64,000 nt of DNA from Sphingomonas immobilis. GTDB lineage: Bacteria; Pseudomonadota; Alphaproteobacteria; Sphingomonadales; Sphingomonadaceae. Numbering within the stretch: position 1 is the stretch's first letter; every line of letters starts with the position of its first letter. The notes under the pieces were generated by a model, which searched no databases, was not told the DNA's origin, and saw only the letters and a list, made by a program, of their open reading frames with translations. Positions 27,894 to 35,133 of the stretch are shown one piece after another. The DNA lies in NCBI RefSeq assembly GCF_030580995.1, contig NZ_JAUQSZ010000013.1, positions 62,001-126,000 of the forward strand, given 5' to 3'. The position numbers were made by a program, and so were the translations under genes.

Positions 27894-28664
27894 TTACGCC
27901 CAGAGCTTCCACGGGGCCTTCTTCGAGGCCCAGAGCGATTCGAGGAACTGGCGGTCGCGCAGCGTATCCATCGGCTGCCAGAAGCCGTTGTGGAAATAGG
28001 CCTGGAGGTTGCCCTCGGTGGCGAGCCGCGCCATCGGTTCGAACTCCCACGTCACCGCATCGCCGGCGATATAGTCGCCGACCGAGCGATCGAGCACGAA
28101 GAAGCCGCCGTTGATCCAGCCGCCTTCCTCGATCGGCTTCTCGCGGAAATCGGTGACGGCGGTGCCGTCGAGCATGAGCTGGCCGAAACGGCTGAGCGGG
28201 CGCACCGCCGTCACCGTCGCCTTGCGGCCGTGGCTCTTGTGGAAGGCGATGCCGCCGGCGATGTCGACGTCGCTGACGCCGTCGCCGTAGGTGAGGCAGA
28301 AGGTATCGTCATCGACATGGGCGAGCGCACGCTTCAGGCGGCCGCCGGTCATCGTCTCTTCGCCGGTATCGATCAGCGAGATGCGCCAGTCCTCGGCCTC
28401 GTTGCGGTGGACCTGGATCTCGCCGGTCGCGGTGTGGACGGTGATGTCCGACATATGGCGGGCGTAGTTGGCGAAATATTCCTTGATCAGATAGCCCTTG
28501 TAGCCGAGGCACACGACGAAGTCGGTGAGGCCGGCATGGGCGTAGAGCTTCATGATGTGCCACAGGATCGGCCGCCCGCCGATCTCCACCATCGGCTTGG
28601 GCCGGACCGACGTTTCTTCGGCGATGCGCGTGCCGAGGCCGCCCGCCAGGATCACCACTTTCAC
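27894..28664 (-). CDS. rfbF: Glucose-1-phosphate cytidylyltransferase
   Basis: Makes CDP-glucose from CTP and glucose-1-phosphate, the entry to CDP-dideoxysugars of surface polysaccharides. 256 residues; nucleotidyltransferase signature LAGGLGTRIAEETSVRPKPM at the N terminus, then GGRPILWHIMKLYAH and FCLTYGDGVSDVDI. All match RfbF. The usual partner genes (CDP-glucose 4,6-dehydratase and later enzymes) are not adjacent; the flanks are an EF-hand protein and queA. Confidence 0.93.
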   Translation of the reverse strand: MKVVILAGGLGTRIAEETSVRPKPMVEIGGRPILWHIMKLYAHAGLTDFVVCLGYKGYLIKEYFANYARHMSDITVHTATGEIQVHRNEAEDWRISLIDTGEETMTGGRLKRALAHVDDDTFCLTYGDGVSDVDIAGGIAFHKSHGRKATVTAVRPLSRFGQLMLDGTAVTDFREKPIEEGGWINGGFFVLDRSVGDYIAGDAVTWEFEPMARLATEGNLQAYFHNGFWQPMDTLRDRQFLESLWASKKAPWKLWA

Positions 28665-28708
28665 TAGACCCGATCCCCCACAATGCGCGAGCGATCTGCC
28701 AGCGATTG

Positions 28709-29743
28709 CTACGCCTTACAAGGGAGCAGCAGGCTCGCGTCGCCGTAGGAGTAGAAGCGGTAGCCCGAGGCGATGGCGTGGGCGTAGGCGGCCTGCATGC
28801 GATCGAGCCCCATCAGCGCGGACACGAGCATGAACAGGGTCGAGCGCGGCAGGTGGAAGTTGGTGAGCAGGCCGTCAATGCCCCGGAAGGCGTAGCCCGG
28901 CGTGATGAAGATCGCGGTGTCGCCTTCGAAGGGCTGGATCACGCCGTCCGCACCGGTGGCGCTTTCGATCAGGCGCAGGCTGGTGGTGCCGACCGCGATG
29001 ACGCGGCCGCCGTTCGCGCGCACCGCGTTGAGGCGCGCGGCGGTGGCGGCGTCGATGCGGCCCCATTCGGCGTGCATCGCGTGATCGGCGGTGTCGTCGG
29101 CCTTGACCGGCAGGAAGGTGCCCGCGCCGACGTGCAGCGTCAGCGTCGCGTGGCCGATCCCGGCGGCGTCGAGCGCGGCCATCAGGCCGGGGGTGAAGTG
29201 CAGCGCGGCGGTGGGGGCGGCGACGGCGCCTTTCTCCGCGGCGAACATCGTCTGGTAATCGTCGAGGTCGCGGGCGTCGGCGGGGCGTTTGGAGGCGATA
29301 TAGGGCGGTAGCGGCATGCGGCCGGCGCGTTCGAGCAGCAGTTCGACCGGCTCATCGCCGAGGAAGGTGAGGGCGAAGCTGCCGTCCGCGCCGCGATCGT
29401 CGGCGATGGCGGAGACGCCGCTGCCGAAATCGATCGCCTCGCCGGGGCGGATACGGCGCGCGTTGCGGATGAAGGCGCGCCAGCGGCGCGGCCCCTCGCG
29501 TTTGTGGAGGGTGGCGCCGATCCTTGCCTCCCCGCGCGTGCCCTCGAGCTGGGCGGGGATGACGCGGGTGTCGTTGAAGACGAGCAGATCGCCCGCGCGG
29601 AGCTGGCCGGGCAGGTCGGTGACGGCGAGGTCGCGCGTCTCCTCGCCGTCGAGGACGAGCAGCCGCGCCGCGTCGCGTGGGCTCGCCGGGCGCAATGCGA
29701 TCCGCTCGGGCGGGAGGTCGAAATCGAACAGGTCGACGTTCAT
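28709..29743 (-). CDS. queA: tRNA preQ1(34) S-adenosylmethionine ribosyltransferase-isomerase
   Basis: Transfers and isomerises the ribosyl group of SAM to preQ1 in tRNA, giving epoxyqueuosine. 344 residues. Family motifs include [52 protein letters not shown] and [16 protein letters not shown]. Follows the Tgt step; tgt itself is about 7 kb away on the same strand, so the pathway is nearby but split. Confidence 0.97.
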   Translation of the reverse strand: MNVDLFDFDLPPERIALRPASPRDAARLLVLDGEETRDLAVTDLPGQLRAGDLLVFNDTRVIPAQLEGTRGEARIGATLHKREGPRRWRAFIRNARRIRPGEAIDFGSGVSAIADDRGADGSFALTFLGDEPVELLLERAGRMPLPPYIASKRPADARDLDDYQTMFAAEKGAVAAPTAALHFTPGLMAALDAAGIGHATLTLHVGAGTFLPVKADDTADHAMHAEWGRIDAATAARLNAVRANGGRVIAVGTTSLRLIESATGADGVIQPFEGDTAIFITPGYAFRGIDGLLTNFHLPRSTLFMLVSALMGLDRMQAAYAHAIASGYRFYSYGDASLLLPCKA

Positions 29744-29762
29744 GCTGAGCCTATTTCCGACC

Positions 29763-29843
29763 CCGTTCGCCCTGAGCTTGTCGAAGGGCTGTACTTCTTG
29801 GCACGAGGGAAAGGCAGGGCTTCGACAAGCTCAGCCCGAACGG
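29763..29843. repeat. Repeat of the GTCGAAG palindrome family, copy 3
   Basis: Left arm CCGTTCGCCCTGAGCTTGTC, right arm GCTTCGACAAGCTCAGCCCG followed by AACGG; about 30 nt between. It lies between the cyclophilin stop and queA start. Confidence 0.88.
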
Positions 29844-29850
29844 GGAAGGC

Positions 29851-30567
29851 TTACTTCGCCGCCTTCTTCTTCGTCGTCGCCGCCGGAGCGGGCTTCACCA
29901 CCGCTGCGGGCTTGGCCGGCCCGAGAAGCGCGGCTGCCGCCGCCGGGGCAAGCGTGGGAGGTGCGGGGGGCACGTACGCCGGCGGATGATCCGCCGCGAT
30001 ATAGGCGTGCAGGATGCGCGAGGGGTTGGCGGGCGGCTCCCCGCGGGTGATCGTATCGACGAAGGGCATGCCCTCGATCACGCGGCCGAACACCGTGTAT
30101 TTCTTGTCGAGGCTCAGCTTGGGATCGAACACGATGAAGAACTGACTGTTGGCACTGTCCTCCTTCTCCGCGCGGGCGGCGGAGACCGCGCCGCGCACGT
30201 GCGGCAGGTAGTTGAACTCGGCGGGCAGATCGGGGAGCGTCGAGCCGCCGGTGCCGTCGCCCTTGGGATCGCCGCCCTGCGCCATGAAGCCGTCGATCAC
30301 GCGGTGAAAGGCGAGGCCGTCGTAGAAATGCTGGCGCGTCAGCGTCTTGACGCGATCGACCATCTTCGGCGCGGCATCGGGCCGCAGCCAGATGACGACG
30401 CGGCCGCCGGTCGACAGATCGAGATACCAGAGGTTTTCAGGATCGGTGACGGAGGCGGGCGGGAGGCGCGGCGGCGCGACCGGCACGACTTCCTTCTTCT
30501 TGGCGTAAACGGGGCCGCCGGCCAGGGCGGAGAGCAACACGACCAGACTGATAAGAAAACGCATCAT
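29851..30567 (-). CDS. Exported cyclophilin-type peptidyl-prolyl isomerase
   Basis: 238 residues with signal peptide ending GGPVYA. The cyclophilin domain has FYDGLAFHRVIDGFMAQGGD, GGSTLPDLPAEFN, SANSQFFIVFDPKLSLDKKY and VFGRVIEGM. It catalyses cis-trans proline isomerisation, assisting folding in the periplasm. The last 50 residues are Pro/Ala-rich and end KKKAAK, a low-complexity tail. Confidence 0.93.
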   Translation of the reverse strand: MMRFLISLVVLLSALAGGPVYAKKKEVVPVAPPRLPPASVTDPENLWYLDLSTGGRVVIWLRPDAAPKMVDRVKTLTRQHFYDGLAFHRVIDGFMAQGGDPKGDGTGGSTLPDLPAEFNYLPHVRGAVSAARAEKEDSANSQFFIVFDPKLSLDKKYTVFGRVIEGMPFVDTITRGEPPANPSRILHAYIAADHPPAYVPPAPPTLAPAAAAALLGPAKPAAVVKPAPAATTKKKAAK

Positions 30568-30811
30568 TTCCCCGTGGTACGGCAGGAGGGTGCGCGGGGC
30601 TTAGAGCAAATCCGGGCTTGCGCCAATCTGAACGTGGCGGCGGGGCGTTGACTGCCGAAGTTCACACCTGGTTGACACGATTGACGCCTGATTGGAAACT
30701 GTCTCCCGCGATCGTTTCCAAAATTGCACCGATCGCGTGCGCCGGCGACAAGAAAGACCGGCTGCGACTATCGCAGATCGGCGGGGTGTAGGACAGCGGC
30801 GATCGCGGCGG
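30568..30811. other. Intergenic region holding element copy B
   Basis: 244 nt between the cyclophilin start and the cysteine-protease stop. Apart from the 65-nt element (30670-30734) I see no gene; an open frame on the minus strand over 30601-30963 is a shadow of the protease. Confidence 0.6.
30670..30734 (+). repeat. 65-nt conserved element, copy B
   Basis: Reads GGTTGACACGATTGACGCCT, then TTGGAAACTG, a variable centre, GATCGTTTCCAA, and ATTGCACCGATC. TTGGAAAC (30692-30699) pairs with GTTTCCAA (30714-30721). It is inverted relative to copy A at 25634-25698. Confidence 0.75.
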
Positions 30812-31303
30812 CTACAGATGCGCGATATAGACGGGTGCCGGTTCGCCCAGTTCCTGCGACCCGAGCATTTCGTTCTTCGCGCAGAAATTGGCGTAGGTTT
30901 CCTGATAGCGGCTGCCGACGCCGACCGGGCCGGGATCGTTGACGCCGAGCAACAGCGCCCCATTTATCGTGAGCGCATCGGTGACGACGCGGATGTGCGG
31001 CGAGGAGCGCGACGCGCCGGGAAAGCGCACGTCGCATGCCACCCACAGCGGACCCCGCGATTGCACGAGGGTCGCGAACCCGGATTCGGTGTAACACATC
31101 GGGGCGAGCGTCCGAAAACCCCAGTTCCGCAGGGACGCCGTGGCGTTGGGATTGAGCCCGGACAGCAGCGACGCCTGGTCGTTGGTGGGCGCGGCGATTG
31201 CGTCGTCGCTATCCACGAATCGCAGGCGCGACGCGAGGATCATCCGCATCGACGCCGCCCAGCAGCTCATGCGGTACTTTTGACCATAGACAGGAACAGG
31301 CAC
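30812..31303 (-). CDS. AvrRpt2-like papain-fold cysteine protease
   Basis: 163-residue protein resembling peptidase family C70 (AvrRpt2 type). A compact papain-like core is visible: oxyanion Gln8, nucleophile Cys14 in MSCWAAS, His103 in SPHIRVV, and Asp123 in GVNDPGPVG. No signal peptide. I chose the GTG at 31303 because GGGGGAGA lies 6 nt before it; longer starts at 31321 or 31345 are open but lack a site. Surroundings are less GC-rich than the window average. Related domains act as secreted effectors or processing proteases, but no secretion system or cognate immunity gene is nearby, so the role is open. Confidence 0.68.
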   Translation of the reverse strand: MPVPVYGQKYRMSCWAASMRMILASRLRFVDSDDAIAAPTNDQASLLSGLNPNATASLRNWGFRTLAPMCYTESGFATLVQSRGPLWVACDVRFPGASRSSPHIRVVTDALTINGALLLGVNDPGPVGVGSRYQETYANFCAKNEMLGSQELGEPAPVYIAHL

Positions 31304-31555
31304 CGACGATCTCCCCCTCATCAAGTATAGCGCACAATACCACATGATAAGATGGGCGGGGAGTCAAAGTTAACTCACGCGGTATCAAAGACTTAGTTGT
31401 CCGCCTATTTGTAGAGATTCGGCGCGAGTCGCGAATTTTCGAAGCTGGATCAGCACCTTGACTGCGTGCGGAGACGCCGCGCGGACGGCGCCCGCGCCGG
31501 AACGCGCGCAGGCGATACGCTCAGGCCCGCAGAAATCGGGTGCCCGCGCGGGCTG

Positions 31556-32065
31556 TTATCGGGTGCCCTTGAGGCCCACTTCGCGCACGCGCTTGCCCAC
31601 GTCCGCCGCCACGGCCGGCGTTACGAAGCGGTCGATCGGGCCGCCGTAGATGGCGATTTCCTTGACGAGCTTGCTGGCGATCGGTTGCAGCGCGACGTCG
31701 GCCATCAGGAAGACGGTCTCGACGCGCGGATTGATCTGCTGGTTCATGCCCGCCATCTGATATTCATATTCGAAATCGGCGACGGCGCGCAGGCCGCGCA
31801 CGATGACCTTCGCGCCCTCGCGCTCGGCGAAGTCCATCAGCAGCGAATCGAAGCTGACGACATGAATCTCGCCGCCGATGCCGGCGACCTCGCGCTGGAC
31901 CATCGCCATGCGCTCCTCGAGGCTGAACATCGGCGATTTGGAAGCATTGGTGGTGACGCCGACGACGAGCCGGTCGACGAGCTTCGCCCCGCGCCGGATG
32001 ATGTCCATGTGCCCGAGCGTGACGGGATCGAAAGTGCCGGGATAGACGCCGGTGCGGATGGTCAT
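31556..32065 (-). CDS. coaD: Phosphopantetheine adenylyltransferase
   Basis: Fourth step of coenzyme A synthesis: ATP + 4'-phosphopantetheine to dephospho-CoA. 169 residues; nucleotidyltransferase motif TGVYPGTFDPVTLGHMDII at the N terminus and RGLRAVADFEYEYQMAGMN, both diagnostic. The ATG at 32065 is chosen; an upstream extension would be repeat-derived. An 11-nt sequence ATCGGGTGCCC is directly repeated around its stop codon. Confidence 0.96.
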   Translation of the reverse strand: MTIRTGVYPGTFDPVTLGHMDIIRRGAKLVDRLVVGVTTNASKSPMFSLEERMAMVQREVAGIGGEIHVVSFDSLLMDFAEREGAKVIVRGLRAVADFEYEYQMAGMNQQINPRVETVFLMADVALQPIASKLVKEIAIYGGPIDRFVTPAVAADVGKRVREVGLKGTR

Positions 32066-32084
32066 TCGGATTGCCCCCAAAAGT

Positions 32085-32196
32085 CCTTCGATACGGCATT
32101 TCGACAAGCTCAATGCCTACTCAGGACGAACGGCTGTTATTTCACTCCGCTCGTCCTGAGTAGCGGCTGAGTGAAGTCGAAGACGGGTATCGAAGG
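32085..32196. repeat. Repeat of the GTCGAAG palindrome family, copy 4 (longer variant)
   Basis: Outer arms CCTTCGATAC / GTATCGAAGG, inner ATTTCGACAAGCTCAATGCC ... GTGAAGTCGAAGACG, and the CTACTCAGGACGAACGG / CCGCTCGTCCTGAGTAG pair at the centre. It abuts the ispA stop codon and fills the space to coaD. Confidence 0.82.
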
Positions 32197-32197
32197 A

Positions 32198-33106
32198 TCA
32201 CCGATCCCTCTCGAGAATGAAGCGCGCGATCTCGCGCAGCAGATCGGCCTCGGGGCCGTAGTGGCTGAGATGGGCGATCGCCTGATCGACGAGCAGGCGG
32301 GCCTGTTCGCGCGCGCGTTCGAGGCCGAGCAGCGAGACGAAGGTTTCCTTGCCCGCGTCGCCGTCCTTGCGCAGCGCCTTGCCGACCGCCGCCTCATCGC
32401 CCTCGATGTCGAGCAGGTCGTCGGCGATCTGGAAGGCGAGGCCGATATCGCGGGCGTAGCCGCGCAAGGGGGTGCGGCCCTCGGGCGAGAGCTTGCCAAG
32501 GATCGCGCCCATCTCGACGGCGCTGGCGATCAGCGCGCCGGTTTTCAGCGCCTGGAGGCGGGTGATCGTGGGCAGGTCGAAGGTAGTCTTTTCCGCCTCC
32601 AGATCCATCATCTGGCCGCCCGCCATGCCGGCGGGGCCGGCCGCGCGCGCGAGATCGAGCACGAGCTCGGCGCGCACGAACGGATCGGGGTGGGTGTCGA
32701 CGTCAGCGAGCACTTCGAAGGCGAGGGCGTGGAGCGAATCGCCCGCCAGGATCGCGGTCGCCTCGCTATAGGCCTTGTGGACGGTGGGCTTGCCGCGCCG
32801 CATGTCGTCGTCGTCCATCGCCGGCAGATCGTCGTGGATCAGCGAATAGACGTGGATGCACTCGATCGCGACGCCGACGCGGCCCGCGCAGTCGCGGTCG
32901 ACGCCGAACAGCCGCGCGGTGGCGTAGACGAGCAGCGGGCGCAGGCGCTTGCCGCCGCCGATCGCGGCGTGGCGCATCGCCTCGTACAGGTCGCGGCGCG
33001 GATCGCCGGGGACGGCGAGCAGCCCGTCGAGGCGGCGGTCGATATCCTCGGCGACGTCGGCGAGCGCTTCCTTGAGCGACGGGGCGGCGAGCGTCGTCGT
33101 CATCAC
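32198..33106 (-). CDS. ispA: Farnesyl/geranylgeranyl diphosphate synthase
   Basis: Chain-elongating prenyltransferase, 302 residues. First aspartate-rich motif DDLPAMDDDDMRRG, second motif FQIADDLLDIEGD, and GGKRLRPLL near the N terminus. Supplies C15/C20 precursors for quinones, carotenoids and undecaprenyl phosphate. Its start overlaps the xseB stop, the standard xseB-ispA arrangement. Product chain length cannot be fixed from sequence alone. Confidence 0.94.
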   Translation of the reverse strand: MMTTTLAAPSLKEALADVAEDIDRRLDGLLAVPGDPRRDLYEAMRHAAIGGGKRLRPLLVYATARLFGVDRDCAGRVGVAIECIHVYSLIHDDLPAMDDDDMRRGKPTVHKAYSEATAILAGDSLHALAFEVLADVDTHPDPFVRAELVLDLARAAGPAGMAGGQMMDLEAEKTTFDLPTITRLQALKTGALIASAVEMGAILGKLSPEGRTPLRGYARDIGLAFQIADDLLDIEGDEAAVGKALRKDGDAGKETFVSLLGLERAREQARLLVDQAIAHLSHYGPEADLLREIARFILERDR

Positions 33107-33342
33107 GCCGCCGCGAACGGCTGGGTGCCGGTGGGGCGGCCTTCGGCATCGAGCCGGATCGCCTCGATCCGCGCCTGCGCGGCGTCGAGCCGCTCGGCAC
33201 AGCGGCGGCGCAGCCGGTCGCCGCGTTCGTACAGGCCGATCGCCTGATCGAGCTGCGCGGAGCCGGTTTCGAGCTGCGACACGATTCGCTCGAGCTCGCC
33301 AAGCGCTTCTTCGAACGACAGTTCTTCGACGGGTTTGTCCAT
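33103..33342 (-). CDS. xseB: Exodeoxyribonuclease VII small subunit
   Basis: 79-residue helical protein; MDKPVEELSFEEALGELERI is the typical XseB start, followed by LETGSAQLDQAIGLYERGD. It forms exonuclease VII with XseA (not in the window). Coupled to ispA by overlap of stop and start. A longer open frame running upstream to 34485 is the shadow of pccR and is ignored. Confidence 0.94.
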   Translation of the reverse strand: MDKPVEELSFEEALGELERIVSQLETGSAQLDQAIGLYERGDRLRRRCAERLDAAQARIEAIRLDAEGRPTGTQPFAAA

Positions 33343-33402
33343 CGCGCCGCTATGCGCGAGGGGCGGGTTGGGGGTCAAGGACGGGGGTGGCCCATTCTTG
33401 AG

Positions 33403-33525
33403 GCCCTCCCCTTCAGGGGAGGGGTTGGGGGTGGGGCGTCTCAGTCTCACCGAGACCTGCACTTTGCTTTCAAGCGCGCGTTCGCGGCACGGCCCCACCC
33501 CCACCCCTCCCCTGAAGGGGAGGGG
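33403..33525. repeat. Inverted pair of CCCCTCCCC palindromes
   Basis: Left arm (33403-33437) contains CCCTCCCCTTCAGGGGAGGG and then GTTGGGGGTGGGGC. The right arm (33492-33525) is its near-perfect complement, GCCCCACCCCCACCCCTCCC and so on. Each arm is itself a hairpin; about 55 nt separates them. It lies between the pccR stop and xseB. Confidence 0.85.
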
Positions 33526-33533
33526 CTTTAAGA

Positions 33534-34910
33534 TTATTCCAGCGCGTAAGGCACTGCGCCCCTGCGGTCGCGGTCCACCACGATGCGGCCGGCGGCGGGC
33601 GGGAAGGCGCGCTGGTCGCAGTCGCCGCGCGGGCAGATGCGGCAGGAGGTGCCGATCGGCGTCGCCGCACCGTCCGTCCTGAGCGCGTCGGCATAGACGA
33701 AATCGGCCGCGAAGCTCGCCTCGCAGCCGAGCGCGAGCGCGTAGCGGCGCGGCAGGCGGGTGAAATCCTCCGACGCCTTCACCAGGCCCTTGGCGATCGA
33801 GATATAGCGCACGCCGTCGGGCGTCTCGGCGAGCTGCACCAGCACGCGGTCGGGGATCGCGACCGCCTCGTGGACGATCCACAGCGGGCAGGCCCCGCCG
33901 AAGCGCGCGAACTTGAGGCGCGTGGCCGAGTGCCGCTTGGTGATGTTGCCCGCCATGTCGACGCGGCAGAAGAAGAAGGGGATGCCGAGCGCGCCGGGGC
34001 GTTGCAGCGTCGATAGGCGGTGGCAGGTCTGTTCGAAGCTGGTGCCGAACTGCCGCCGCAGCTTGTCGATATCGTGGCGCGTCGTGCGGGCGGCGGCGCG
34101 GAACGGCTCGTACGGCATCAGCAAGGCACCCGCCGCGTAATTGTAGAGCCCGGCGGCAAGCAGGTCGCGCGCGGGGTCGGAGGTCATGCCCGAATGGGCG
34201 ACCGTCTCCGCGACGAGATCGGCGCAGGCGAGGCGCATGTAGCGGTCGGCAAGGGCGAAGCGGATCGTCTCGGGCGGTTGCGCACCGTCGATGCGCAGCG
34301 TGGCGCTGGCGGGATCGTAGGCGCGGACGAGGCCGCCGGCCGCGCCATAGGTCACGGTCACGCCGAAATCGGCGCGCAGGCGTTCCTCCAGCGGCACGCC
34401 GGTCTCGGCGAGCGCCTCTGCGCGGCGATCGATCGCATCGACATAGTTGCTGGCGTCGTTGAACCAGTCGCGCACCGCGTTCCACGGCAGGCTGTCGGTC
34501 GCGCTCGCCGAGGAATCGAGCTGGTCGTCGAGGATGCGGAGCTGCTCCTGCGCGCGCAGCAGGGCCTGGTGCGTGGCGACGAGGCGGCGGGCGAGGCGCG
34601 GCTGTTGCTGCGCGGCGCGGCGCAAGGCGGGCTCGTCGATGGGTTCGGCGGCGATGCCGGGGTCGGAGGCGGCCTCCAGCGCCTCGGCGACGAGGCGGGT
34701 CTCGTCGTCGGCGTCGCGCGGTGCCCAGGGCTCGGCGGCGAGTGCTGCCAGCACGCGCGGCGGCACGGGGCGGTGGCCGCTCTCGATCTGCGAGAGATAG
34801 CTGACCGAGAGGCCGATGCGCCGCGCCATCGCCGCCTGGGTGAGCGAAAGGCGGGTCCGCAGGGTGCGCAGTTCGTGGCCGGCGTAGAGGCGTTTGGTGG
34901 GCGCTATCAA
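33534..34910 (-). CDS. pccR: Short-chain fatty acyl-CoA regulator, PccR type
   Basis: 458-residue XRE-family regulator divergent from pccB. HTH at about residues 15-50 (LSLTQAAMARRIGLSVSYLS, QIESGHRPVP). A middle IrrE/ImmA-like domain follows, then a C-terminal domain with the cysteine cluster TSCRICPRGDCDQRAFP. This architecture is that of ScfR-type regulators such as PccR, which sense acyl-CoA and activate propionyl-CoA carboxylase. I chose the TTG at 34910: GGAGGG lies 6 nt upstream and TKRLYAGHELRTLR is the family start. The open frame continues upstream only because it runs through a GTCGAAG repeat. Confidence 0.88.
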   Translation of the reverse strand: MIAPTKRLYAGHELRTLRTRLSLTQAAMARRIGLSVSYLSQIESGHRPVPPRVLAALAAEPWAPRDADDETRLVAEALEAASDPGIAAEPIDEPALRRAAQQQPRLARRLVATHQALLRAQEQLRILDDQLDSSASATDSLPWNAVRDWFNDASNYVDAIDRRAEALAETGVPLEERLRADFGVTVTYGAAGGLVRAYDPASATLRIDGAQPPETIRFALADRYMRLACADLVAETVAHSGMTSDPARDLLAAGLYNYAAGALLMPYEPFRAAARTTRHDIDKLRRQFGTSFEQTCHRLSTLQRPGALGIPFFFCRVDMAGNITKRHSATRLKFARFGGACPLWIVHEAVAIPDRVLVQLAETPDGVRYISIAKGLVKASEDFTRLPRRYALALGCEASFAADFVYADALRTDGAATPIGTSCRICPRGDCDQRAFPPAAGRIVVDRDRRGAVPYALE

Positions 34911-34925
34911 AGACAAACCCTCCAA

Positions 34926-35011
34926 CCGTTCGCCCTGAGCTTGTCGAAGGGCTGCTCTACTTCTCGGCGGTCGAAAGAAGGACGGTGCTTCGACAAGCTC
35001 AGCACGAACGG
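34926..35011. repeat. Repeat of the GTCGAAG palindrome family, copy 5
   Basis: Left arm CCGTTCGCCCTGAGCTTGTC, right arm GCTTCGACAAGCTCAGCACG followed by AACGG. It lies in the pccR leader. Translated on the minus strand it yields VRAELVEA and LRQAQGER, a typical false N-terminal extension. Confidence 0.88.
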
Positions 35012-35042
35012 AGTTGGGGTTGCGGCCATCCCGACAGCATAG

Positions 35043-35073
35043 TTTGCAAACCTTGTCCTCGCAACTTTGCAAG
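35043..35073. promoter_or_regulatory. Paired TTTGCAA sites, probable PccR operator
   Basis: TTTGCAAA (35043-35050) and TTTGCAAG (35066-35073), 23 nt centre to centre, in the pccR-pccB divergent region. TTTGCAAA is the motif I recall for PccR in Rhodobacter, there with a shorter spacing. Confidence 0.6.
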
Positions 35074-35133
35074 ATCACAGTTGCGCGCGGCCGCTTCGCC
35101 GCGAAGAGAGGGCGCATAGATTAGGGGAGCCCT

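Noticed and set aside
30692..30721. GGAAAC ... CGTTT as an EcfG stress-sigma promoter
   Set aside because: The gap between GGAA and CGTT is about two bases shorter than the usual EcfG spacing, and the sequence is palindromic and shared with copy A, so a repeat is the better reading.
25634..30734. Site-specific invertible segment
   Set aside because: The inverted pair exists, but no recombinase lies nearby and the copies differ at 14 of 65 positions, so active inversion is not supported; kept only as a possibility.
33103..34485. Long minus-strand frame of 460 codons covering xseB and pccR
   Set aside because: Only its last 79 codons are real (xseB); the rest is a frame-shifted shadow of pccR and of the repeat between them.
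34911..35117. N-terminal extension of pccR
   Set aside because: It is translated from a GTCGAAG repeat and the promoter region; the TTG at 34910 has a good ribosome site and the family start.
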